From MED-G105 sp039025235 (lineage in GTDB: Bacteria; Pseudomonadota; Alphaproteobacteria; Caulobacterales; Parvularculaceae): 64,000 bases of DNA. A model generated the notes under the pieces. The model had not been told where the DNA came from, did not search any database, and worked only from the letters and a program-made list of their open reading frames with translations. The stretch spans positions 42,673-106,672 of the forward strand of contig JBCCOS010000012.1 of the NCBI GenBank assembly GCA_039025235.1, in the 5' to 3' direction. This document shows positions 26,336 to 35,440 of this stretch, one piece after another. Every line of letters begins with the position of its first letter. The stretch's first letter is position 1. The translations under genes and the position numbers were made by a program.

Positions 26336-27547
26336 TTACGCAACAACAATCTGATCCGCTATCAGACTTTTAATATCTTCTGGCGAGTAACCAATCTCCG
26401 TTAGAATTTCGTCTGTATGCTCACCCAATGTGGGCGCACCACGGTTGAACTCCGACGGCGTTTCGGAGAAACGAATAGGAAGTGCCAGCGTTTTAACGTC
26501 GCCCAGATCGGAATGTTGGACAGTGCGAACCATTCCGCGGTCATTTATTTGCGGATCTTCAAGCATCTCTCCAACATTATTGATGGGACCCGTCGGTACA
26601 CCAGCGCTTTCCAGTGCTGCTATCCAATGTTCTTTCGGTTTTTTGATAAAGATTGCGGATAACGTTTGAACCAAGGCATCGAGATTTTTAACCCGGTCAG
26701 GATTCTCACGGAAACGCGGATCGTCAGCAAGCGTTGGCGCGTCAATGGCTTTTACCAGTCTTAGCCAATTTGACTGGTTTGCTCCGCCTACCATAAACCA
26801 GCCATTACTGGCTTCAAATCCTTGATAAGGCGCATCAAGAGGATGGGCCGTCCCCATGGGTTTCGCGATTGATCCATCAGCAAAATAACTGGCAATGGGC
26901 CAAGTCATAAATGAGGCAGCCGCCTCCAGCAATGACGTATCAACGCGCTGACCCCGTCCCGTTTTCTGACAATTGATATATGCCGCAAGGATCCCCAGGG
27001 CTCCATATAATCCAGCACCAATATCCGCGACAGGAACACCCGCCTTAACCGGTGGCCGCCCTTCGGCTTCACCAGTAACACTCATTACACCGCTCATCGC
27101 CTGAGCAACGACGTCATATCCTCCTTTATCAGCGTAAGGTCCAGTACGTCCGTATCCAGATATCTCACAAAATATCAGCCTAGGGTTTATCTTGGACAAT
27201 GCGTCATAGCCAAGACCAAGTCGGTCCAACGCCCCTTTGCGAAAATTCTCAATCGTTATATCTGTTGTTTTTATGAGATCACGAACGATCTGTTTACCGC
27301 GTTCTTCCTTTAGATTTACCGCGATACCCCGCTTATTGCGATTGAGCATGAGAAACCCTGCAGCTTCCTCGCCTTGCCAAGGAGGAGCCATATGCCGACA
27401 ATCTTCTCCTTCAATCCGCTCCAACTTAATGACACTCGCTCCCATATCAGCAAGAACGCGCGAACAGGTAGGGCCTGCCATAACATGCGATAGCTCAAGC
27501 ACATTGACGCCTGAGAGTGGACCACTTTGCATAAATTCGTCAGCCAT
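26336..27547 (-). CDS. CaiB/BaiF family (class III) CoA-transferase
   Basis: 403 residues, the normal family length. Features are LELSHVMAGPTCSRVLADMG at the N-terminus, NRNKRGIAVNLKEE, and GVPVADIGAGLYG with the Asp that forms the aspartyl-CoA anhydride (about residue 167). It moves CoA between organic acids. It starts 5 bp after the crotonase stop, so the two form an operon. Together they would activate an acid and hydrate or isomerise the acyl-CoA. The divergent TctCBA transporter may import that acid. Confidence 0.92.
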   Translation of the reverse strand: MADEFMQSGPLSGVNVLELSHVMAGPTCSRVLADMGASVIKLERIEGEDCRHMAPPWQGEEAAGFLMLNRNKRGIAVNLKEERGKQIVRDLIKTTDITIENFRKGALDRLGLGYDALSKINPRLIFCEISGYGRTGPYADKGGYDVVAQAMSGVMSVTGEAEGRPPVKAGVPVADIGAGLYGALGILAAYINCQKTGRGQRVDTSLLEAAASFMTWPIASYFADGSIAKPMGTAHPLDAPYQGFEASNGWFMVGGANQSNWLRLVKAIDAPTLADDPRFRENPDRVKNLDALVQTLSAIFIKKPKEHWIAALESAGVPTGPINNVGEMLEDPQINDRGMVRTVQHSDLGDVKTLALPIRFSETPSEFNRGAPTLGEHTDEILTEIGYSPEDIKSLIADQIVVA

Positions 27548-27552
27548 ATGAA

Positions 27553-28338
27553 TTACTTTCCAACAAATTTAGGGGTCGTTTTGGATAGGAAGGATTGATA
27601 GCCAATTTTGTAGTCTTCGGTTTCAAACGCCAAATAGTGGACGTCATGATCTTCCTGCGTCAAAGGACGTGGATCTTCAAGACGCTTTAAAAACTGCTTG
27701 TGCCAACGATTGACTAACGGCGGACCAGCCGCAATTCGTTCTGATGCTGCGTCGACTTCCGGTTCCAACCCATCGCGGGAAGTAATGCGATTAACGAGAC
27801 CACGTTCTTTTGCCTCTGTTGCGCCGACGATGCGCCCCTCAACAAGAAATTCAAATAAGGTACGGCGGTCTGTAACGCCCCAGATTGGCAACATTTCTTC
27901 ATAGGCCATCGTTAACCCAATGCGATTTAGCGGTGCGCCGAAACGACTGTCATCTGAGCAAATCCGTAAATCACACATCATGGCAATCTCAAGTCCCCCG
28001 CCAACACAAGGCCCTTTTATCTGCCCGATAATTGGGTGAGGGCATGCCAGCATGGCATTACGGCCGCGGTTCATATTTTCGGATAGCTTGCGTGCATCTG
28101 AAGCATTGGAGCGATACTTTTCGAACTCGCCAATATCATTACCCGGACAAAAACCACGATCACCGGCACCTTTTACGATAATACATCGCACACTATCGTC
28201 TTTATTCAGTGCTTCCCAGGCATCGCCTTTTTGGACCCACATATCCCATGTCATAGCGTTCAGCTTTGATGGATTATTTAACGTAAGTGTGACGACGCCG
28301 TCGTCCGAGCGGTCAATATCAATTCGTCCTATAGCCAT
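27553..28338 (-). CDS. enoyl-CoA hydratase/isomerase
   Basis: 261 residues from ATG 28338, preceded by GAGGGA at good spacing; an ATG at 28350 would add four residues. Crotonase motifs are FCPGNDIGEFEKY (about residues 60-72) and GPCVGGGLEIAMMCD. The region FGAPLNRIGLTMAYEEM lacks the classical GGT... hydratase pattern, so the reaction could be isomerisation or hydrolysis instead. It is the first gene of the pair with the CoA-transferase and is divergent from the TctC gene. Confidence 0.88.
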   Translation of the reverse strand: MAIGRIDIDRSDDGVVTLTLNNPSKLNAMTWDMWVQKGDAWEALNKDDSVRCIIVKGAGDRGFCPGNDIGEFEKYRSNASDARKLSENMNRGRNAMLACPHPIIGQIKGPCVGGGLEIAMMCDLRICSDDSRFGAPLNRIGLTMAYEEMLPIWGVTDRRTLFEFLVEGRIVGATEAKERGLVNRITSRDGLEPEVDAASERIAAGPPLVNRWHKQFLKRLEDPRPLTQEDHDVHYLAFETEDYKIGYQSFLSKTTPKFVGK

Positions 28339-28441
28339 TTTTTCCCTCATCCCAATAGTAGGCCAATGATTAGGCCAGCAGTGCGCGGGGCCGACTTACA
28401 TCGATGCTCAAACACCGTGTTTATCAGATGATTAGCACTTG

Positions 28442-28490
28442 ATTATACAATCTTACAATGAAATTATACCGTACGACTTAAAAATTATAC
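28442..28490. promoter_or_regulatory. three ATTATAC direct repeats with exact 21-bp spacing
   Basis: ATTATAC starts at 28442, 28463 and 28484. The 21-bp period, two helical turns, puts the sites on one DNA face between the divergent crotonase and TctC genes. This is a strong candidate operator array, possibly for the GntR regulator at 31708. Confidence 0.55.
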
Positions 28491-28535
28491 CTACTTTGAA
28501 TCCTGAAGCAGGCACGCATCGGATGGGATCCGCAA

Positions 28536-29549
28536 ATGAGCCGCAAGCAACACATCAACGAAAAGCTTGAAATGCGCCAGAAATGGCGCGAACCGTGGGC
28601 GAGCGTCGCCAGGTGCGCCGTTACTGTTGTTGCTCAGCTCGCGATACTCGCTGGATGTGGCGGAGAACTTAGTGACAAAAAGCCCTGCTCAGCTGTCGAA
28701 ATTTTGGTCGGTTTTGGCATTGGTGGCGGAACAGATCTTTTTTCGCGGAACCTTTCAGTCGGCTTAAGCGAAACTCTAGGTGTTCCAGTCCAAGTGGTTA
28801 ACATCACCGGCGGCAGCGGCGTTGGCGCCTTCCGCAATCTATTTAAAAGACCCGTTGATGGTTGCACGCTCCTGGCGCTCACGTCTGATTATGTTGTTTT
28901 AGACGTGTTACAACCAAATGACGTCGACCTTGATAGGCTTGCCCCTCTTGCACGGGCCCATACAGAACTTGGCCTTTTAAGTACACGTTCTGCAGGCGCG
29001 AAAAGCTGGGATGTCTTGGTGGCACAGACGAAGGCCCAAGGCCGTCGCCTTCTTATCGGCGGCGTAGGCGCGCGCTCCTTTGACTGGACTGCCGTCGATA
29101 TTACCCTATCTAATACTGGTGTTCCGTACAGATATATTCCTTACGGCGGGACGAAAGAAATGCATGCAGATTTATTTGGTGGGCGGTTGGACGCGATATA
29201 TGACGAGTTTGGAGTAATGCAACCAATTTTTGCTACGGGCGAAGCGCGGCCCCTTATGACGCTTAGTGAGAAGCCTTATGGAATTCTAAAAGATACGCCG
29301 TCAGCAGCATCGCTCGGCCTGGGTGTTGCACCACCCATTTGGCGCGGTATTGTCATGCATGCCGATACGCCGGTTGAGGACATCACGCGGTACGCAAACG
29401 CTGTACAAATTGCCATGCAAACTGAAGCCTACCAGTCCTATGAGGCGAACAGACATCTTAATCTTACGCAAGGCGCCCTAGACGCTGACAGGTTCAAAGC
29501 AGCACTATCGCTTGATCGAATAAACTTTAAAAGCGCTTTAACTGATTGA
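28536..29549 (+). CDS. tripartite tricarboxylate transporter substrate-binding protein (TctC/Bug family)
   Basis: 337 residues. A short charged N-terminus precedes a lipoprotein-type signal (VVAQLAILAGC, Cys near residue 41). This suggests an anchored binding protein rather than the usual free periplasmic form. The mature part shows the Bug pattern: ILVGFGIGGGTDLFSR, VVNITGGSGVGAF and a later RYIPYGGTKEMHADL. It captures a carboxylate for the TctAB membrane subunits encoded just downstream (15 bp gap). The substrate is not predictable. Confidence 0.88.
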   Translation: MSRKQHINEKLEMRQKWREPWASVARCAVTVVAQLAILAGCGGELSDKKPCSAVEILVGFGIGGGTDLFSRNLSVGLSETLGVPVQVVNITGGSGVGAFRNLFKRPVDGCTLLALTSDYVVLDVLQPNDVDLDRLAPLARAHTELGLLSTRSAGAKSWDVLVAQTKAQGRRLLIGGVGARSFDWTAVDITLSNTGVPYRYIPYGGTKEMHADLFGGRLDAIYDEFGVMQPIFATGEARPLMTLSEKPYGILKDTPSAASLGLGVAPPIWRGIVMHADTPVEDITRYANAVQIAMQTEAYQSYEANRHLNLTQGALDADRFKAALSLDRINFKSALTD

Positions 29550-29564
29550 GGAAATATTTTCTAG

Positions 29565-30062
29565 ATGTCCCTCCTAGAAGTTACACCTCTGTTTAAAACA
29601 CGCCTCATCGGCTGGATAACATTCGTTTGTTCCGCAATTGGCGGGCTTTATATTGCTCGTGTTCAGCGATTCGATCATTATCCAGAAGATCTCGATTTTC
29701 TATTTCCTGGGTTGATTTTTCTCGTACTGTTACCAGTGGGCGCACTTCTCGCTTTTGGCCCCCATAAACAAAAAACAGGGTCTGAAGACCAACCTGCGAC
29801 ACATAACAGTACATTCACGAAACTCGCCGCCCTTGCATGGACCTATGTGGCTTTGATTGATTATATAGGATTTCCAATTGCAACTATTGCCTTTCAATCG
29901 GCTGTTCTGGCCTTCGTCTTTAAAAAGCGTAGCATAAGTTGGTTAGTCGTAACGCCCCTTACCGCCACAATAGCTTTCACGTTATTTTTTAAAGTTGGAC
30001 TCTCTGTTCCCCTTCCACGCGGTGTAGGCTTATTCTACACGCTTAATGCCTTGATCATTTGA
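29565..30062 (+). CDS. TctB-like small membrane subunit of a tripartite tricarboxylate transporter
   Basis: 165 residues with four hydrophobic segments (about 15-30, 45-63, 83-120 and 125-150). A hydrophilic loop near residues 65-80 is typical of the TctB/DUF1468 family. Sequence similarity in this family is weak, so the call leans on position between the TctC-type and TctA-type genes. Its stop overlaps the TctA coding region. Confidence 0.82.
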   Translation: MSLLEVTPLFKTRLIGWITFVCSAIGGLYIARVQRFDHYPEDLDFLFPGLIFLVLLPVGALLAFGPHKQKTGSEDQPATHNSTFTKLAALAWTYVALIDYIGFPIATIAFQSAVLAFVFKKRSISWLVVTPLTATIAFTLFFKVGLSVPLPRGVGLFYTLNALII

Positions 30063-30067
30063 GTACC

Positions 30068-31543
30068 ATGTTCGATTTCACTTTTCTCTTTGCTGACTCA
30101 AGTTTCCTTATCCTCCTTACACTAATAACCGCAGGTGTTCTTACGGGCTTTATCGTCGGCGCTATGCCAGGCTTTGATATTACCACTGGCGTCGCTTTAC
30201 TTCTGCCTCTGAGTTATGTGATGGACCAATCAGAAGCGCTGGCTTTTTTCACCGCGATGTATTGTGCTGGCGTTTTTGGCGGCTCTATCACTGCTATCTT
30301 ATTTCGGATTCCGGGCACGTCTGAATCGGTAATGAGCGCGGTAGAAGGCTACCCCTTTACAGCCCGCGGCGACCCCGGCTTGGCTCTTGGCATTGCCATC
30401 GTCTGTTCCGGTGTGGCCGGCGTCGGCGCGACGCTCGTCCTTATGACCCTTTCGCCACTACTCGCCCAGTTCGCACTTGCCTTTGGACCAGGTGACTATG
30501 CTGCTCTTGGCATCCTCGGGTGCGCCGCCGTCGTATCGGCGAGTGGTGATAAAATCGCTCATGGACTCATCGCTGTTCTTCTCGGTCTTTTTCTATCAAC
30601 AATTGGTCCTGATCAAATCAGCGGGGCGTTTCGGTTTACGGTTGTGCCAGCATTACAAGACGGCATCACATTGATTCCAGCAATTATCGGTTTATTTGCC
30701 GTGTCTGATGTTTTTTGGCGCATTCTCGTCAACGACGTTCCAAATCTCAATCGAAGCGCTCTTGGTGAACAATGGCGATTTCCCAGTATTCGCTATTATC
30801 TAAATTTATCAGCCACATTCATCCGTTCATGGACTATAGGTCTATTTACAGGGATATTACCGGGCGCTGGTGCATCCAGTGCTGCATTTATTGCCCATAG
30901 TACTGAAGCGCGTTTTGCCAAAAATTCAAACGACTTCGGGACGGGCGTGCCGGAAGCCTTAGCCGCGCCAGAAACGGCAAAGAATGCGGCGGCTGTAGGC
31001 TCCCTCATTCCACTCCTAGCCTTAGGCATTCCGGGGAGCGGAACAGCAGCGGTTATTCTTGGTGCATTTGAAATTCACAACCTTCAGGCAGGTCCCTTAC
31101 TGTTTGCGCAACAGCCAGAACTCGTTAAAACTATTTTTGTCGCTGTGCTCATTGCAAATATTGCTTTTGTGCTCGCAAGTTTCTTCCTTATGCGCCCCAT
31201 TGCAATGATGACGGGACTCCCCTACCCAATCATCGCAATGGGCATCTTAACGCTTTCTGTTACTGGATGCATCGCCACTGGCGGTATTTCCACTGCCTAT
31301 ATTATGCTTGGTTTCGCAATGCTTGGGATCGCCCTCAAATTTCTTGAGATACCGGCTGCACCTGTGATCCTTGGCATCGTCCTTGGCCCGATTATCGAGG
31401 TTTATTTTCGGCGCGGCCTTCTAATGGCGGACGGTAATGTTATATCTCTATTTGGATCACCGATGTCGATGACATTATTGATCTTATCAACCGTCTTTCT
31501 AGCAATGCCTTTTGTATCACATGTTGTCCGTTTACATCGTTAA
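30068..31543 (+). CDS. TctA-like large membrane subunit of a tripartite tricarboxylate transporter
   Basis: About 491 residues from ATG 30068; a TTG at 30059 overlapping the TctB stop is also in frame. Family hallmarks include GAMPGFDITTGVALLLPLS near residue 25, FGGSITAILFRIPGTSES, and GILPGAGASSAAFIAHSTE. LALGIPGSGTAAVILGAF follows later. About 10-12 transmembrane segments are expected. It is the last gene of the tctCBA-type operon, followed by a GntR regulator. Confidence 0.9.
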   Translation: MFDFTFLFADSSFLILLTLITAGVLTGFIVGAMPGFDITTGVALLLPLSYVMDQSEALAFFTAMYCAGVFGGSITAILFRIPGTSESVMSAVEGYPFTARGDPGLALGIAIVCSGVAGVGATLVLMTLSPLLAQFALAFGPGDYAALGILGCAAVVSASGDKIAHGLIAVLLGLFLSTIGPDQISGAFRFTVVPALQDGITLIPAIIGLFAVSDVFWRILVNDVPNLNRSALGEQWRFPSIRYYLNLSATFIRSWTIGLFTGILPGAGASSAAFIAHSTEARFAKNSNDFGTGVPEALAAPETAKNAAAVGSLIPLLALGIPGSGTAAVILGAFEIHNLQAGPLLFAQQPELVKTIFVAVLIANIAFVLASFFLMRPIAMMTGLPYPIIAMGILTLSVTGCIATGGISTAYIMLGFAMLGIALKFLEIPAAPVILGIVLGPIIEVYFRRGLLMADGNVISLFGSPMSMTLLILSTVFLAMPFVSHVVRLHR

Positions 31544-31623
31544 AACGGAACGTGGTGTCAGCAATGGCAAGATCATCGGTTTTGATCGTGCGACTGTATT
31601 GTTCGAAATAACGGACCGCTTTA

Positions 31624-31652
31624 GATAAGCTAATATGTTTGGAGGGCTTATC
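31624..31652. promoter_or_regulatory. inverted repeat upstream of the GntR gene
   Basis: GATAAGC (31624-31630) and GCTTATC (31646-31652) form a 7-bp dyad with a 15-bp spacer, about 55 bp before the GntR start. It could be an autoregulatory operator or a weak terminator for the transporter operon. Confidence 0.35.
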
Positions 31653-31707
31653 AGCTATGGTGATCGAAGAGCGGAATCGCTAACCGTCATGTTGCGAGAA
31701 TAAACTT

Positions 31708-32388
31708 TTGAAACAAGCGCTAAAGCCATCTTCCACTAAAAGTCGTGCCGGAGAAATTGCGGAAGCGATCGAGCGGTCGATTAGATCGGGCGAGCTTCAA
31801 CCGGGCAGTCGGCTCAATGAACCTGAGCTGGCCGAGCAATTCAAGACATCGCGCACCCCCGTGCGCGAGGCCATTCAAAGACTATCCTCCAAAGAATTGG
31901 TGACGATTGAAACGGGTCGCGGCGCTTTCGTTGCAAAACCTGGAATACAATCGGTCTTACAAATGTTCGAAGCACTCTCGGAGATTGAAGCTGATTGCGC
32001 ACGCCTTTGTGCGTTACGAATAACGGCTTCCGAACTAGAAGAATTGGAGGGAGTTCACGCGTCCTATTCAGGCGATAAAGGATCATCCGATTTCGACGAC
32101 TATTATACAAAGAGCATTCAATTTCACGAAGTGATCGTAGCATCCGCAAAGAATAAGATCCTGCAAGATATCGCAATCGATCTCGCTCAAAAACTAAAAC
32201 CTTATAGGTTACGGACACTTGAATTGCCTCGACGGGTAGAAAAATCCATCGAAGAACACACGCGCGTGTTACAGGCAATTGCGACAAATGACGAAGAAGC
32301 TGCCGAGCGCTTTATGCGGGAACACACACGGCTAGTGACAGAAAGCGCGATGCTCCTTACTCGGATATTCGATACAGACGAAGAATAA
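31708..32388 (+). CDS. GntR family regulator, FCD (FadR) subfamily
   Basis: 226 residues. The N-terminal winged helix reads IRSGELQPGSRLNEPELAEQ, then FKTSRTPVREAIQRLSSKEL (about residues 30-68). The C-terminal all-helical FCD domain holds candidate metal-binding His in SIQFHEVIV, EEHTRVL and REHTRLV. The start appears to be TTG at 31708; no ATG exists nearby in frame. FCD regulators usually sense small carboxylates, so it likely controls the adjacent Tct transporter and the CoA-transferase/crotonase pair. Confidence 0.9.
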   Translation: MKQALKPSSTKSRAGEIAEAIERSIRSGELQPGSRLNEPELAEQFKTSRTPVREAIQRLSSKELVTIETGRGAFVAKPGIQSVLQMFEALSEIEADCARLCALRITASELEELEGVHASYSGDKGSSDFDDYYTKSIQFHEVIVASAKNKILQDIAIDLAQKLKPYRLRTLELPRRVEKSIEEHTRVLQAIATNDEEAAERFMREHTRLVTESAMLLTRIFDTDEE

Positions 32389-32636
32389 TGGCGTATTGCG
32401 CTTTTGGCGAATGCTGAATGGCCGTTGGTAACCCCCTGGAGCAATGCTGGGATCGTAGAAAAGAAACCACTCAAGACGTCGTTACTCCAAGTAAATTGAG
32501 CCCAAATCATCCCACCAAAGGATGCTTCGAGTTTCTGCCTAATCAAACGGACTACCCGCCTGATATAACGCTTTGTCGCATACCGTATCGGGAAAAACCA
32601 ATAGCGTGGTAACTAGATGTTCAAGGGATTAGAAAG

Positions 32637-34700
32637 ATGAAAAAAAGATATATTGCATTGGGAGTCGGTGGTCTCTTTCTGGCAATCGGTTTCACCGCGG
32701 CAAGGCCCTATATTGAACTGGCTTTCAATGTGGTGGCAGCGATAAAACCGCATAGCCACAGCGGGCCCTCCGCTGAATTACCAAAACGTTTCACAGAGAT
32801 TGATCGCGGTATTACTGATTTACCAACGCCCGCAGGCGTTATTGACTATATCCCTTCCCCAAACCCTGACCGAAACGCGTATTTTGGTGATCTTCACGTC
32901 CATACAGCACTGTCATACGATGCCTTTGCTTTCGGAACCACGGCATCTCCCGATCAAGCATACCGGTTCGCGCAAGGGGCAAGCTTAATGCATCCATCGG
33001 GTTTTCAAATGCAACTCGATCGTCCGCTCGACTTTTATGGTGTAACCGATCATGCCATGTACCTAGGCGTTGCCCAAGAAGCAGCGGATCAGTCTACGGA
33101 ATTTTCAAAGTACGACGTTGCCAAGTATGTTCGTGGTCTTAATGGAAAGAAAAACGAACATTGGACAAATCAAGGGCGCCGCGCGCTTGCGTTTAGTCGG
33201 TTCGAAGCAGGCGTTATCCAAGGCCTCAGAGATCGCGAAATCGATATCAATCTCGTGGCCCATATCACTCAAAACGCTTGGAAAGAAACAATAGAAGCCG
33301 CAGACGCACATTATGCGCCAGGAAGGTTTACGACATTCGTCGCTTATGAATACACAACCTCTAGCGATGATGCCGGAAATCTTCATCGAAATGTGATTTT
33401 TCGCTCGTCTCGTCGTCTGCCGGTAGAACCGTTCTCATCGTTCAATTCTCGTAATCCAGAAGGCCTTTGGGATTGGATGGATGATTTGCGCGATCAGGGT
33501 ATAGAGAGTCTCGCCATTCCCCATAATCCTAATGGATCTAACGGGCAAATGTTCAAGTTGGAAGACTGGGCCGGTAATCCACTCGATGATTCCTATGCCG
33601 AACAGCGTATGCGCAATGAACCATTGGTCGAGGTGACACAGGTTAAGGGTACGTCTGACACTCACCCACTTTTATCGAAAAATGATGAGTGGGCTGACTT
33701 TGAGCTCTTTGAAATGCGTATAGGGACAATATTAGAGAGTAGCGCTCCCGGTGGCTATGTACGAGATGCTTATTTGCGTGGCTTAGCACAGGAAGAAAAA
33801 GGCATCTCAAACCCCTATAAATTTGGCCTCGTGGGTTCTTCCGATACGCACGTCGGCGCCCCGTCACTCAATGAAGAGAATTTTCACTCTAAATCAGGCG
33901 TTTTGGATGGAACCCCTGTAGACCGTGGCTCAGTGCCGATTACTGGTATGAGAAAACTACTGATCGGAAACCTCGCGCCAGATTATACGGTTGAGTCTAA
34001 TGGCGAACTTTATATGACTGGAGGAGGCTTCGATAAATGGGGGGCGTCCGGTCTTGCCGGTGTGTGGGCGGAAGAAAACACGCGGGAAGCCATTTACGAT
34101 GCGTTTCGACGAAAAGAAACCTTCGCGACAACCGGTCCGCGTATCAAAGTCCGCTTCTTTGCTGGATATGATTGGACTGAAGAGATGCTTCAGTCAGAGG
34201 ATATGGTTGCAACGGCTTACCGGACTGGCGTGACCATGGGCAGTGACTTATCTTCTTCTAACAATCAGTCACCTGATTTTCTGGTGTGGACAGTGCGCGA
34301 CGCCTTGGGGGCGCCATTACAGCGGGCACAAATCATCAAGGGGTATGTGAAGGATGGTAAGCACTTTGAAAGTATCTATGATATCGCGTGCTCTGATGGT
34401 CTGCAGCCGGATCGCATCACTCACCGTTGCCCTAACAATGATGCTACAGTAGACCTAGACGATTGTTCGATCAGTACTGACACCGGGGCCGATGAGTTAC
34501 TTACACTATGGCAAGACCCTGAGTTCGATAGCGCCCAGGACGCATTCTATTATGTCCGCGTCCTAGAAAACCCCACCTGCCGTTGGTCCACGTGGGACGC
34601 GCTTAAGAATGGGGTCAAACCCCGCCCCGACTTACATGCAACAATACAAGAGCGAGCTTGGTCATCGCCTATTTGGTATAAAACGTCAGTTGACAGATAA
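32637..34700 (+). CDS. DUF3604 family protein with N-terminal signal/anchor
   Basis: 687 residues. A hydrophobic signal or anchor (IALGVGGLFLAIGFTAA, residues 6-22) is followed by histidine-rich motifs resembling PHP-type metal sites. These are YFGDLHVHTALSYDA (about 82-96), YGVTDHAMYLG (about 134), AIPHNPN (about 300) and GSSDTHVGAP (about 400). DUF3604 proteins are probably secreted or periplasmic metal-dependent hydrolases; no well-established activity is known. It lies 248 bp after the GntR gene and may process the compound imported by the Tct system. Confidence 0.88.
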   Translation: MKKRYIALGVGGLFLAIGFTAARPYIELAFNVVAAIKPHSHSGPSAELPKRFTEIDRGITDLPTPAGVIDYIPSPNPDRNAYFGDLHVHTALSYDAFAFGTTASPDQAYRFAQGASLMHPSGFQMQLDRPLDFYGVTDHAMYLGVAQEAADQSTEFSKYDVAKYVRGLNGKKNEHWTNQGRRALAFSRFEAGVIQGLRDREIDINLVAHITQNAWKETIEAADAHYAPGRFTTFVAYEYTTSSDDAGNLHRNVIFRSSRRLPVEPFSSFNSRNPEGLWDWMDDLRDQGIESLAIPHNPNGSNGQMFKLEDWAGNPLDDSYAEQRMRNEPLVEVTQVKGTSDTHPLLSKNDEWADFELFEMRIGTILESSAPGGYVRDAYLRGLAQEEKGISNPYKFGLVGSSDTHVGAPSLNEENFHSKSGVLDGTPVDRGSVPITGMRKLLIGNLAPDYTVESNGELYMTGGGFDKWGASGLAGVWAEENTREAIYDAFRRKETFATTGPRIKVRFFAGYDWTEEMLQSEDMVATAYRTGVTMGSDLSSSNNQSPDFLVWTVRDALGAPLQRAQIIKGYVKDGKHFESIYDIACSDGLQPDRITHRCPNNDATVDLDDCSISTDTGADELLTLWQDPEFDSAQDAFYYVRVLENPTCRWSTWDALKNGVKPRPDLHATIQERAWSSPIWYKTSVDR

Positions 34701-34780
34701 TATTTTCTCTTAAAAGTCGTTACGGTTCAAATGGAATCACGGCGGCGCAACTTCAATGGATTTAAAGCACCGCTGTTAAA

Positions 34781-34879
34781 GCATTTCCAAGCCAAGTGTT
34801 TGCGGTTGGCATTAAGGAAATGCATAAAATCGACAACTTAAAGCGCCCGTCTGTTTCCAATCGAACCGGAGGCGCTTTA
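34781..34879 (+). repeat. interspersed repeat family 1, copy D (two hairpins)
   Basis: GCATTTCC (34781-34788) pairs with GGAAATGC (34816-34823). TTAAAGCGCC (34838-34847) pairs with GGCGCTTTA (34871-34879). It matches copy A along its whole length with scattered substitutions. Related sequence (TTTAAAGCACCGC) continues upstream to about 34731. Confidence 0.85.
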
Positions 34880-34883
34880 TACC

Positions 34884-34973
34884 TTATTTTTTCGGCGTTT
34901 GCCCGCTCAGCACCCGAAGCACCATCTGCTCTCGACCCAGCGGCGTCTGTTTGGCAGTCTTATGCACGTTCAT
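34884..34973 (-). pseudogene. IS481-like transposase remnant (N-terminal 29 codons)
   Basis: An ATG at 34973 follows a strong AGGAGGG ribosome binding site and opens MNVHKTAKQTPLGREQMVLR, the usual beginning of IS481-type transposases. The frame stops after 29 codons, within 5 bp of repeat copy D, and no further transposase sequence follows. It is a decayed insertion whose body has been lost or replaced. Confidence 0.6.
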
Positions 34974-35440
34974 TCGATCCCTCCTAAGAGATTTGAAGCT
35001 TGGTAACTCCAATCTCATCGGTCAGGATCGAATGGACAACCTATAGAAACACCAGATCTAGCGGCTTTTACTGTCTTTGATCTCACGCATTTCCTGCTAG
35101 GTGGACCGGGAGCCCGTTAAGTTGGGACATCTTTATAGGGATCTGTAAAAACTGTAATGATATTTTCTTATTTGAGTTTTGGTAAGGACTGTAAAGAAGC
35201 AAGGAAAACTGAACAAGATAACGGCTTGAGCACGAAAATCTTAAAATGATTTAAGATCTTGCCCTACGCTTGCCAAAAGCTATTACAATATTCTGTATTG
35301 ATCAAACTCGCGTTGGCCGCTGTAGATTTCCTACACTTCGATGAGAACCTGAGCGAGGTGGTTTAGAGTATTTGTTGGAAGTATAACCACTTGTGGCCTA
35401 ATCGGCGGTTACCCGCAGGTTCGACCCTAAAACTAAAACG
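34974..35440. other. gene-free stretch upstream of the IS481 remnant
   Basis: No gene recognised. Bases to about 35140 may be the end of the same decayed element. A perfect hairpin ATCTTAAA-ATGA-TTTAAGAT lies at 35238-35257. Sequence at 35340-35440 has a GGTTCGACC stretch but no tRNA fold. Confidence 0.45.

Noticed and set aside
34796..34987. 63-codon open frame on the plus strand
   Set aside because: It lies over repeat copy D and the antisense of the IS481 remnant.
35330..35440. Possible tRNA because of a GGTTCGACC stretch near 35413
   Set aside because: The flanking bases do not form a T-stem, and no anticodon or acceptor stem can be folded around it.
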